Positions 1-6,260 are shown, counted from the first letter of the stretch. The stretch: 6,691 nt of DNA from an uncultured Chloroflexota bacterium (GCA_913052545.1 CAJXEF010000112.1:1-6691); one strand, 5' to 3'. Numbers and translations: made by a program. Notes: generated by a model not told the origin, from the sequence alone.

Positions 1-1
1 G

Positions 2-778
2 AATAAAGTAGCTTTGGTTACTGGGGGTAGCATGGGAATCGGCAAAGCTACCTGTTTGGCATTAGCTCAACAGGGTGCGAATGTTGCTATATGTGCTAGA
101 GGGCTTGATGAGTTAAAAAATGCAGCCAGAGAGGTCAAGGACGCTACTGGTTCTCAGATCATTCCTATAAGGGCTGATATGACCAGCGCAGAAGACGTAA
201 AAATGCTAATTTTTTCAACTGTTCAGGCTCTGGGTGAGATAGATATCCTCGTCAATAATGCGGTTAATTCCACATCCGGCAGAGCTAGTGAATTGGCTGA
301 TGACGTGTGGATGAACCATATCAATACAAAGGTGTTGGGTTATATCCGGTGTGCTAGGGAAGTGATTCCTTCGATGAAAAGTAAGGGTGGCGGACGGATT
401 GTAAATATAGGTGGAATGGGTGCGCGAAATGCTAGTGCAACTAATCCCGGATCAGGGGTTACTAATTCTGGTATATCCAACTTTAGCAAAGCTCTAGCGG
501 ATGATGTCTCGGCCGATGGGATATTAGTAAATTGTATACATCCGGGTAGCACACGGACTCAACGCCAAATGGGCTTGATTGAGGAACGAGCCGCAATGGA
601 AGGAGTTTCTCCTGAAGATATCTTGGATCAGACAGTTGCCAATATTCCTATAGGACGTATGGTTGAGCCAGAAGATATTGCCAATTTAATCGTCTTTCTT
701 TGTTCCACCCAATCAAGTGCCATAACCGGTCAGACTATCGGTGTCGATGGTGGTGCCGGTCGAGGTGTATATTATTAA
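2..778 (+). CDS. SDR-family oxidoreductase-like protein, 5' end outside window, catalytic residues substituted
   Basis: The reading frame is open from the first complete codon (position 2), and the residues N-K-V-A-L-V before the TGGSMGIG nucleotide-binding loop are typical of an SDR N-terminus. The true start is therefore a few codons upstream of the window, and the internal TTG at 14 is not the start. Family features seen are the Gly-rich TGxxxGxG loop (about 17-40), the NNA motif (DILVNNA, about 241-263), the structural Asn of the active-site tetrad (AAT at 323), the N-x-x-H-P-G segment near 530-547 and the C-terminal GQTIGVDGG. The active site is abnormal. Aligned on the downstream NFSKALA helix, the usual Ser is Gly (413-415), the Tyr is Ser (452-454) and the Lys is Asn (464-466), with the usual 13-residue Ser-Tyr spacing kept. 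The fold and cofactor loop look intact, so it may use NAD(P)(H) with altered chemistry or serve a non-catalytic role. The substrate is unknown. Fold assignment is sure; activity is not. Confidence 0.93.
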   Translation, partial: NKVALVTGGSMGIGKATCLALAQQGANVAICARGLDELKNAAREVKDATGSQIIPIRADMTSAEDVKMLIFSTVQALGEIDILVNNAVNSTSGRASELADDVWMNHINTKVLGYIRCAREVIPSMKSKGGGRIVNIGGMGARNASATNPGSGVTNSGISNFSKALADDVSADGILVNCIHPGSTRTQRQMGLIEERAAMEGVSPEDILDQTVANIPIGRMVEPEDIANLIVFLCSTQSSAITGQTIGVDGGAGRGVYY

Positions 779-782
779 AATA

Positions 783-1742
783 GTGGCTGACCAGGTTAGA
801 CAAGCCGGTTTCCAGGTATGTAGGACTGCCGCTAACTACTCGACCAACTTGATAAAGGTCTCCATCGTAGTCCCGGTGTTGTTCGTGTTGTCGTGTGCTC
901 CTCTAGCTGATTCAACAGGGACGGATACTCCTATATTTAGCGCTATAGTAGTTAGTCAGGATTTAGCAGTAGGAGAAAATAGAGTCGCATTTGGCCTGGT
1001 TGATCTTGACGGAATGCCGATTCGGGCGGACCAAGCTTCTGTTGACGCCGTTTATTTTGCCCCTGGAGATACTCATGGTGAGACAATAGACTCAGGTACA
1101 GCGGATTTTATACGCTGGCCTCCTCCTGGTGAACGAGGTGTTTACGTCGTTGACCTGAGCTTTACTGTATCAGGGGAAGGGACTGAAACTGATCCGGGTT
1201 TGTGGGAATTATATGTTACTGCAACTACTCAGGATCAAATTCAAGTTGAGGCAAGGGCCGCTGTAAAGGTCGCAGAAAAATCATCTACTCCAGCTTTGGG
1301 TTCCGCGGCTCCGCCGAGTGTCACCCTAACCGCGACTGACGTAGATAACATAAGTATGATTTCTTCAGATCCTGATCCTGATGTAGATTTTTACCAGCTG
1401 TCGATTCATGCTGCTTTGCAGGAGGATAAACCTCTGGTACTCGTATTTGCCACTCCTGCTTTTTGTGTTAGTGCTACATGTGGGCCACAATTGGAAATTT
1501 TAACTAGGCTGAAAGATCGTTATCAAGGGCGAGTTAATTTCATTCATGTAGAAGCCTTTGAGAATCCACATTTAATGCAAGGCGGTCGTCCCGGAGGAGA
1601 TTTGGTCCTTGCAGTGAAGGAGTGGGGCTTGCCGAGTGAACCCTGGACTTTTATCGTTGGGAAAGATGGAGTCGTTAAAGCTAAATATGATCAGTTTGTT
1701 CCTGAAGAGGCTTTAGAGGCCGTTCTAAAGCCTCTCTTGTGA
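783..1742 (+). CDS. Thioredoxin-fold (redoxin-like) lipoprotein with N-terminal beta-rich domain
   Basis: Probably an envelope-anchored thiol protein. Numbered from the GTG at 783 (319 aa), a hydrophobic stretch IVVPVLFVLSC ends in a lipobox-like V-L-S-C with lipid-attachment Cys38 (894-896). Residues ~45-165 form a Val/Thr/Gly-rich, probably Ig-like beta domain. A Pro/Ser/Asp-rich linker follows, then a thioredoxin-like domain (~200-319) with LVLVFATPAFC, a C228-x4-C233 pair followed by Gly-Pro, and a cis-Pro-type loop E-P-W-T-F (Pro287). The C-x4-C spacing differs from C-x2-C of thioredoxin/TlpA and C-x3-C of SCO1. The start is uncertain. GTG 783 lies four bases after the SDR stop, which would suit translational coupling; TTG 849 would give a normal-length signal peptide (M-I-K-V-S...); GTG 741 and ATG 747 overlap the SDR. 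None has a convincing ribosome binding site. Proximity to ctaA/ctaB/coxB suggests a role in oxidase or copper-thiol chemistry, which is inference. Confidence 0.85.
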   Translation: MADQVRQAGFQVCRTAANYSTNLIKVSIVVPVLFVLSCAPLADSTGTDTPIFSAIVVSQDLAVGENRVAFGLVDLDGMPIRADQASVDAVYFAPGDTHGETIDSGTADFIRWPPPGERGVYVVDLSFTVSGEGTETDPGLWELYVTATTQDQIQVEARAAVKVAEKSSTPALGSAAPPSVTLTATDVDNISMISSDPDPDVDFYQLSIHAALQEDKPLVLVFATPAFCVSATCGPQLEILTRLKDRYQGRVNFIHVEAFENPHLMQGGRPGGDLVLAVKEWGLPSEPWTFIVGKDGVVKAKYDQFVPEEALEAVLKPLL

Positions 1743-1827
1743 CTCTCGTTTTCGAATCCTGATCATAAGTTCTGAAGCGAACGTTCAGTCCTAGGTGAGC
1801 TGAAATGGATATCAAATGGATGATGTT

Positions 1828-2151
1828 CTAGTCGGTTAATTCTAGCGCCAACAAAACTCCGCGTTGGTCAATATATTTTACTGAAACTGGTTCACCTAAT
1901 GCTTGATGTTCAAGAAGGTGTGACGGGGTGAAGCCAATAAAGCCATTGGTGGAGAAATTATATTCCGAACCATCTTCGCCGGCCAATTTAAATGACTCTA
2001 TTTCCGAGATATCCCGGGCATGCACTTCTAAGATCATTCCTCTGATTTCCAGATCTTTTTCGTTTCTTTGTTGTTCGTTGGCATTACAAGCTACTAACAT
2101 TAATAGGCAGGGAATTAAAATGATTGGAAATTTATTCTGGCCAAGTATGAT
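1828..2151 (-). CDS. Small conserved lipoprotein, apparent non-canonical start codon
   Basis: I cannot name a function. The first canonical start, ATG at 2100, would put only M-L-V-A before Cys, too short for export. Upstream in frame the codons read KFPIILIPCLLMLVAC, a textbook lipoprotein signal ending in lipobox L-V-A-C. This frame is open to a stop at 2182-2184 but has no ATG, GTG or TTG. A ribosome-binding-like AAAAGG (complement of 2158-2163) lies six bases before ATC at 2151 and nine before ATA at 2148, so I place the start at 2151 (107 aa, lipidated Cys22). A sequence error creating the loss is the main alternative. The mature part (~85 aa) is acidic and looks beta-rich (RGMILEVHARDISEIESFKL, later GFTPSHLLEHQALGEPVSVKY), perhaps a small barrel. 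It resembles hypothetical proteins I recall from Chloroflexota. It lies downstream of the ABC permease on the same strand, probably in its operon. Confidence 0.75.
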   Translation of the reverse strand: MILGQNKFPIILIPCLLMLVACNANEQQRNEKDLEIRGMILEVHARDISEIESFKLAGEDGSEYNFSTNGFIGFTPSHLLEHQALGEPVSVKYIDQRGVLLALELTD

Positions 2152-2157
2152 AGTCCG

Positions 2158-2163
2158 CCTTTT
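2158..2163 (-). promoter_or_regulatory. Ribosome binding site supporting a non-ATG start of the small lipoprotein
   Basis: On the minus strand the sequence reads AAAAGG followed by CGGACT and then ATC ATA CTT in the lipoprotein frame. The AGG core sits six bases before ATC (2151) and nine before ATA (2148), which is normal Shine-Dalgarno spacing. It lies far upstream of the canonical ATG at 2100, which has no purine-rich site before it. The assignment is inferred from spacing only. Confidence 0.4.
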
Positions 2164-2252
2164 ATCCTTGCAGTAATAAACTTAAAAATCTAGATCGATG
2201 CCCCATATTATTACCAGTGAACTTTATCAGATGACTGAATGATTTGTTAGGT

Positions 2253-3335
2253 TTAGTTGAATCGGAAAAATTTAATTGCAGCTAATCCAGTTGCTATTAT
2301 CCAGCCGGATAGAATTAAAATTTGTGGCCAAACTTCTATGATAGATGCATTTTCTAAACTTACTTCTCTCATAGCCGATAACATAGGTGTTAAAGGTAAA
2401 GCTTCAACTAAATATGGCAGTATCCATGGTAATGAGGCGGTTGAGAAGAAAGTTCCTGCAAGGAATATCATGGGTAACGCTATAGCGTTACCCATTCCTG
2501 ATGCTGCAGATGGAGTGTTGGCCCATGCAGACATCAAAAAACCGATGTTAAGAAATACGGCGCTTCCCAATAAGATCACTATAAACAATCCAGGCCAATT
2601 ACCGGGTAATCTCGCCCCAAAGATCACGATGCCGACTCCTAATATGATCACTGCTTGGACGAGAGCCAAGGCTAGATGGGCTATGATTTCAGAGGCGAAA
2701 TATTTCCAAATAGGAAGCGGAGTGACAAGCAACCGCTTAAGAATAGACTGGTTGCGGTAGGTGCTTATTTTTACGGCGATTGAGATAATAGAATTGGTCA
2801 TAATGCCCAGACCTACCAGGCCAAGTAACACGACATCGAAATATCGGGGTTCCGAAACCTCAAGCTTTTCCACAGCGAGAGGAAAGGGAGCCAGCTTAGT
2901 AGATTCTGGGATTAGAGAACTCGTTATCGATCGTTGAATAGCCGCTTCGACCAATTGATTTTGGCCCGCATTATTAGGATTAACCCGTAAGCGAAGTTGG
3001 TTCAGCGGATTCTCATCGTCTTTGTTGAGGTTAAATTGAGCTGGTATCGATAACAAGTAATCTAGTTCTCCATTCTTTAACCTGTCTATACCAATGAGTT
3101 CGTTTTCTTCAATTGATTTGAATTCAAGAAAATCTAGGTCAGAAAGGGCTTTCGTGATTACCGTACTAGTAGGCGTTGGTGCCTCTTCATATATGGCTAT
3201 CCTGACCAAATCAGAATTATCAAATCTGAAAATCCCGAATACAGTTACTAACATTAATGGAAAAAACAGAGCCCAAAACGTGGTATGACGGTTTCTGACC
3301 ATTATCTTTAGGTTAGCCTTGGTTAGAGCGAACAT
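2253..3335 (-). CDS. ABC-2-type transporter permease
   Basis: Membrane subunit of an ABC exporter, 360 aa, in the plasma membrane. It has a cytoplasmic amphipathic start (ALTKANLKIMVRNR), TM1 at ~19-37, a large extracytoplasmic domain (~38-165) and then about five TM segments from ~167 to the end. Between TM2 and TM3, YRNQSILKRLLVTPLP (~193-208) matches the conserved cytoplasmic segment of ABC-2 permeases (R-x-x-x-x-L-x-R-L-x-x-T-P), which contacts the ATPase. The late motif NAIALPMIFLAGTFF is also typical of the family. This one-long-loop, six-TM layout is that of the ABC2_membrane_3/YhgE-like permeases. The gene starts two bases after the ATPase stop (TAG-AA-ATG), so the two are surely co-translated. 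The substrate cannot be read from the sequence. Related pairs export drugs, lipids or polysaccharides, or, like NosFY, help metalloenzyme assembly. The gene contains a perfect 26-bp palindrome at 2470-2495. Confidence 0.93.
   Translation of the reverse strand: MFALTKANLKIMVRNRHTTFWALFFPLMLVTVFGIFRFDNSDLVRIAIYEEAPTPTSTVITKALSDLDFLEFKSIEENELIGIDRLKNGELDYLLSIPAQFNLNKDDENPLNQLRLRVNPNNAGQNQLVEAAIQRSITSSLIPESTKLAPFPLAVEKLEVSEPRYFDVVLLGLVGLGIMTNSIISIAVKISTYRNQSILKRLLVTPLPIWKYFASEIIAHLALALVQAVIILGVGIVIFGARLPGNWPGLFIVILLGSAVFLNIGFLMSAWANTPSAASGMGNAIALPMIFLAGTFFSTASLPWILPYLVEALPLTPMLSAMREVSLENASIIEVWPQILILSGWIIATGLAAIKFFRFN
2470..2495. repeat. Perfect 26-bp palindrome inside the permease gene
   Basis: The left arm ATGGGTAACGCTA (2470-2482) is followed without spacer by its exact reverse complement (2483-2495). 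All 13 pairs match, and the match fails at the next base outward (C against T). On the coding (minus) strand it encodes M-G-N-A-I-A-L-P-M, a conserved permease stretch, so some of the sequence is fixed by protein constraint. As RNA it could form an ~11-bp hairpin with a small loop; no T-run follows on either strand, so it does not look like an intrinsic terminator. Confidence 0.9.
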
Positions 3336-3337
3336 TT

Positions 3338-4261
3338 CTAATCTCTTGGCTCATTCCCTGTCAATTCTAGGAACACATCTTCTAAAGTAACTGGATTAAT
3401 TTCCAAATGGTTTAAATGCATCTTAGTATTAACAATAGTTTGTAATATCTGATCTAGAGAATGGGGTGATTTGTTTAACTTAAGTAAATAAGAGGACGGA
3501 GTAATCTGTTCTATAGAATTTGCAGATTCTTTAAGAGACAAGAGTTGGTCTTCATTAATGGGATCTGTTAATTCTATTTTTAGTGTATAGGTGTTTTTTA
3601 AACTTTTGATCATGTTTGACGGGGTATCGACGGCAATCAATTTTCCTCTGTCCATGATAGCCAATCTGTTACATAATGACTGGGCCTCGTCCATATAATG
3701 AGTTGTCATTATTACAGTGACTCCACCACGTTGAATTTCGTTAATCAACTCCCATAGGTTACGCCGGGACTGAGGGTCTAGCCCTGTTGTTGGTTCGTCC
3801 AATATAACTAGTTCAGGGTCGTTTACGAGGCTAGCCGCAACGGTAAATCTCTGGCTTTGCCCGCCAGATAACTGTTTTACTTTCTTTTGGGATTGTTCGG
3901 ATAATCCGACTTGCTTTAGTAACTTTGCTGGTGATATGCATTTAGGATAACAGCTTCCTAATAAGCCCAGAATCTCTTCTAAATTCAAGTAATCGTAATA
4001 AGCTGAAGATTGGAGCTGTACACCTATCCGGGATTTAAAATCATTAGGGTTTCGTCGTATATCAACCCCAAGGACGGAGATTCCACCGAGGGTCGGCTTT
4101 TGAAGCCCTTCAATGATTTCAAGAGTTGTGGTTTTGCCGGCTCCATTTGGCCCTAAAATGCCAAATATTTCTCCTGATTTGACGTGGAATGAAACATCGT
4201 CTACTGCAGTGAAAGAGCCGAATTGTTTTGTGAGGCCTTCTACACGAATCGCATCGTCCAT
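3338..4261 (-). CDS. ABC transporter ATP-binding protein (ABC-2/DrrA-type)
   Basis: Cytoplasmic ATPase of the exporter whose permease follows directly, 307 aa. All nucleotide-binding motifs are intact: Walker A GPNGAGKTT (37-45), Q-loop Q84, signature LSGGQ (131-135), Walker B LVILDE (151-156), D-loop GLDP (160-163) and switch His188 in TTHYMDEA. The C-terminal ~80 residues end in VTLEDVFLELTG, the conserved tail of DrrA-like ATPases. The gene reads divergently from ctaA. Its ATG lies only ~7 bases below the expected start site of an extended -10 promoter and has no Shine-Dalgarno sequence, so it may be translated from a very short leader. Function as half of an ABC-2 exporter is sure; the substrate is unknown. 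The location next to haem A genes invites comparison with exporters used in oxidase biogenesis, which is inference. Confidence 0.95.
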   Translation of the reverse strand: MDDAIRVEGLTKQFGSFTAVDDVSFHVKSGEIFGILGPNGAGKTTTLEIIEGLQKPTLGGISVLGVDIRRNPNDFKSRIGVQLQSSAYYDYLNLEEILGLLGSCYPKCISPAKLLKQVGLSEQSQKKVKQLSGGQSQRFTVAASLVNDPELVILDEPTTGLDPQSRRNLWELINEIQRGGVTVIMTTHYMDEAQSLCNRLAIMDRGKLIAVDTPSNMIKSLKNTYTLKIELTDPINEDQLLSLKESANSIEQITPSSYLLKLNKSPHSLDQILQTIVNTKMHLNHLEINPVTLEDVFLELTGNEPRD

Positions 4262-4274
4262 GATAACATTGAAA

Positions 4275-4283
4275 ATTATATCA
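4275..4283 (-). promoter_or_regulatory. Extended -10 promoter for the ABC transporter operon
   Basis: The minus strand reads TGATATAAT, a perfect TATAAT with an upstream TG at the extended -10 position. No good -35 hexamer lies 16-18 bases upstream, which extended -10 promoters tolerate. The predicted start of transcription is near 4268, leaving about seven bases before the ATPase ATG at 4261. Confidence 0.6.
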
Positions 4284-4286
4284 CAA

Positions 4287-4298
4287 TCGCAATTGCGA
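4287..4298. promoter_or_regulatory. Perfect 12-bp palindrome in the divergent promoter region, possible operator
   Basis: TCGCAATTGCGA is exactly self-complementary. It lies just upstream of the extended -10 of the leftward ABC operon, where a -35 element would normally be, and immediately upstream of the putative -35 of ctaA. A dimeric regulator bound here could act on both directions. No regulator gene is visible in the window, so the operator role is inferred from symmetry and position only. Confidence 0.4.
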
Positions 4299-4303
4299 CT
4301 TTT

Positions 4304-4334
4304 TTGACTCTCTTATTATGAGTCGTCGGATAAT
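4304..4334 (+). promoter_or_regulatory. ctaA: Candidate promoter for ctaA-ctaB
   Basis: TTGACT (4304-4309) resembles a -35 box and GATAAT (4329-4334) a -10 box, the same -10 hexamer as before coxB. The 19-base spacer is longer than ideal, and the predicted start would fall at or inside the ctaA ribosome binding site. The alternative -10 TATTAT (4314-4319) would leave a more normal leader but has only a poor -35 (TTGCGA, 15-base spacer). The arms GACTC (4306-4310) and GAGTC (4320-4324) form a short inverted repeat inside the spacer. Weak call. Confidence 0.3.
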
Positions 4335-4338
4335 CCAC

Positions 4339-4344
4339 AAAGGA
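4339..4344 (+). promoter_or_regulatory. ctaA: Ribosome binding site that fixes the TTG start of ctaA
   Basis: AAAGGA ends seven bases before TTG at 4352. No ATG in the frame lies nearby, and the hydrophobic first helix begins a few residues later, so this site decides the start. Confidence 0.7.
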
Positions 4345-4351
4345 ACTATAC

Positions 4352-5272
4352 TTGGAACAATCGCACTTCTGGATTCGTTTTTTTTCTACTATCTCGGTCC
4401 TATTCGTTTTCGGATTGGTAGTATTGGGTGGCGTTGTCCGGGTCACAGGTTCTGGGCTAGGTTGTCCTGACTGGCCACTATGCTACGGTAGTTTAATACC
4501 ACCGTTAGAATATACCGCTATTATAGAATATAGTCATCGCTTCGTAGCCTCTGTTCTAGTAAGCCCTCTGGTGATCTTGACTTGCGGTTTAATCTGGTTA
4601 CGGCACAGAAGGGAACGTTGGCTTGTGATACCTTCTTCTATCTCGGTTGTTTTGTTAATTTTCCAAGCCTTGCTCGGTGGAGTGACTGTCTTGACCGAAT
4701 TGCCTGGTGCTGTTGTAGCTTCTCATTTGGCTCTAGGTCAAGCTTTTCTGGGATCCCTGGTGCTGGTGATGGTTGTCTCTTACAGGGGACCATTAGGGTT
4801 CGACGGAACCTCAAAAACCAGGCGTGGATTCTCTATGATGACTATCCTGGCTAGTATTGGTGTTTACTTATTAATAATCTCGGGTTCCGTTGTAACTGCA
4901 AGCCATGCTACTGGAGCTTGTATTAATTGGCCACTTTGTAACTCTACTTTGATCCCGGAAAGCGTATTATCAGTAATTCATATGGGTCATCGTTTAGTGG
5001 CGGTTCTTATCGGGTGTTTCTTAATATTCGTTCTTCAATGGGGTTACAGGGATAGTCATAGCACAAATGGATTCCGTATACTGTCCGGAGTAACTGGAGC
5101 AACTTTTGTTATCCAAGTGTTGGTCGGAGCATTTGTGGTTTGGTCAGGATTTCAAAGTCATCTACTAGCTTTTCATCTAGCAATGTCAGCTTTGCTATGG
5201 GTGTGTATCCTAATTATATCTATGTTGACTCTAACTAAATCTCAAGATATTGACCTAGCAGTAAGATCATGA
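4352..5272 (+). CDS. ctaA: Haem A synthase (COX15/CtaA family)
   Basis: Integral membrane enzyme oxidising the C8 methyl of haem O to the formyl of haem A for aa3-type oxidases. The 306 aa give about eight TM helices in two similar four-helix halves. The first half has GGVVRVTGSGLGCPDWPLC with Cys38/Cys44, then E59-x-x-H62-R, the Glu/His pair of the active site, and His125 in ASHLALG. The second half has Cys190/Cys196 in GACINWPLC, His213 in HMGHR and His275 in AFHLAMS. All four haem-ligand histidines and both extracytoplasmic Cys pairs are present, as in Bacillus-type CtaA, and the length is normal. The TTG start is supported by AAAGGA seven bases upstream. The stop overlaps the ctaB start (ATGA), so the two are coupled. 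It is divergent from the ABC transporter genes. Identification is essentially certain. Confidence 0.97.
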   Translation: MEQSHFWIRFFSTISVLFVFGLVVLGGVVRVTGSGLGCPDWPLCYGSLIPPLEYTAIIEYSHRFVASVLVSPLVILTCGLIWLRHRRERWLVIPSSISVVLLIFQALLGGVTVLTELPGAVVASHLALGQAFLGSLVLVMVVSYRGPLGFDGTSKTRRGFSMMTILASIGVYLLIISGSVVTASHATGACINWPLCNSTLIPESVLSVIHMGHRLVAVLIGCFLIFVLQWGYRDSHSTNGFRILSGVTGATFVIQVLVGAFVVWSGFQSHLLAFHLAMSALLWVCILIISMLTLTKSQDIDLAVRS

Positions 5273-6192
5273 CCGAAAGACCGGCTGTTATTGAAGAAGC
5301 TCCCGGCAGATACAACAGGTATTTGGCTGTTATAAACGATTATATAACTCTCACCAAGCCACCCATAATACTGCTTTTGCTAATCACGGCGGCTGGAGGG
5401 ATGTTTCTGGCAGCACAGGGATTACCTTCATTACCCTTGCTGGGCATTGTATGGATTGGTGGCGCACTAGCTTCCGCGGGGGCCAATGCCATTAATCACC
5501 AAATAGACCGTGATATTGATCTGATCATGACTCGAACGAGTAAGAGACCTGTAGCGAGCCAAAGAATCACTCCTGGTAAGGCCCTTGCATTTGGAATAAT
5601 TCTCAATGTAGTGGCGTTCCTCGTTTTGGTTACATGGGTTAACTTGCTTGCTGCTTTATTGACTCTCAGTGCTACCCTGTTCTACGTTTTCATTTATACT
5701 CTTTGGCTAAAAAGGTCTACACCTCAAAATATAGTTATAGGCGGCGCCGCCGGGTCAATTCCACCTCTGGTTGGTTGGGCCGCTGTGACCGGCGGAATTG
5801 ATCTTCCTGCCGTATACCTGTTTACGATTGTGTTCTTTTGGACACCGCCACATTTTTGGGCTTTATCATTATTGATTCAGGAAGACTATGAGAAAGCTCG
5901 GATACCAATGCTGCCCGTTGTCGCAACTCGAGATTACACTACGTTGAACGTTTTTTTATATACAATTGTCCTGGTAGGGATCACTTTAGCGTTCGCTTAT
6001 TCCACGTCGGTTCATGGGATTTACTTATGTTCTGCTTTAATTCTGGGTGGTATGTTTCTTGTTTTGTCCTGGAGATTGAAGCGATCCAGCACCCGAAAAT
6101 TAGCTAGAACGGTCTATTTATTTTCCCTTTTATATTTGGCTTTGCTATTCGTAGCAATTATGGTAGATACAATGGTCCCAATATTATTCTAA
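5269..6192 (+). CDS. ctaB: Protohaem IX farnesyltransferase (haem O synthase)
   Basis: UbiA-superfamily membrane prenyltransferase that joins farnesyl diphosphate to protohaem IX, giving haem O, the substrate of CtaA encoded just upstream. It has 307 aa, normal for the family, with about eight or nine TM helices. The first Asp-rich motif N76-x3-D80-x3-D84, followed by M-T-R-T-x-x-R-P (87-94), binds Mg and diphosphate. Family markers WTPPHFWALS (191-200) and D206-Y-E-K-A-R-I-P-M-L-P (206-216) are both present. The ATG at 5269 overlaps the ctaA TGA by four bases and has only a weak purine-rich stretch before it (AGTAAG), consistent with translational coupling. A short cytoplasmic N-terminus (~1-25) precedes TM1. 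No clear terminator follows in the 129 bases before coxB. Confidence 0.97.
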   Translation: MTERPAVIEEAPGRYNRYLAVINDYITLTKPPIILLLLITAAGGMFLAAQGLPSLPLLGIVWIGGALASAGANAINHQIDRDIDLIMTRTSKRPVASQRITPGKALAFGIILNVVAFLVLVTWVNLLAALLTLSATLFYVFIYTLWLKRSTPQNIVIGGAAGSIPPLVGWAAVTGGIDLPAVYLFTIVFFWTPPHFWALSLLIQEDYEKARIPMLPVVATRDYTTLNVFLYTIVLVGITLAFAYSTSVHGIYLCSALILGGMFLVLSWRLKRSSTRKLARTVYLFSLLYLALLFVAIMVDTMVPILF

Positions 6193-6232
6193 GAACTCCC
6201 GAATATAGATAGGGATAGCAACGTAAATTACA

Positions 6233-6260
6233 TTGACATTCGGAAGCGGGCTGTGATAAT
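6233..6260 (+). promoter_or_regulatory. coxB: Near-consensus sigma-70-type promoter for coxB
   Basis: A perfect -35 TTGACA (6233-6238) and a -10 GATAAT (6255-6260, five of six matches) are separated by 16 bases, with TG at 6252-6253 giving an extended -10. Transcription would start near 6267, leaving a leader of about 55 bases before the coxB ATG. This implies that coxB and what follows can be transcribed independently of ctaA-ctaB. Confidence 0.7.

Noticed and set aside
340..552. 70-codon minus-strand open frame within the SDR gene
   Set aside because: It is the antisense shadow of the conserved SDR core; there is no start signal or family resemblance.
1772..1788. Possible bidirectional terminator (CTGAA...TTCAG) between the convergent genes
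   Set aside because: The stem has only five clean pairs and no T-run follows on either strand; I see no convincing terminator in 1743-1827.
1825..1844. Direct repeat TTCTAG ... TTCTAG at the end of the small lipoprotein gene
   Set aside because: Six bases only, in AT-rich sequence overlapping the stop codon; expected by chance.
2461..2499. Extension of the palindrome by AGGAAT / ATTCCT outer arms
   Set aside because: The outer match requires an unpaired five-base insertion on the left, so only the perfect 26 bp is claimed.
2257..2760. 167-codon open frame on the plus strand opposite the permease
   Set aside because: It is antisense to a clearly conserved ABC-2 permease, has no recognisable domain, and its composition follows from the opposite strand.
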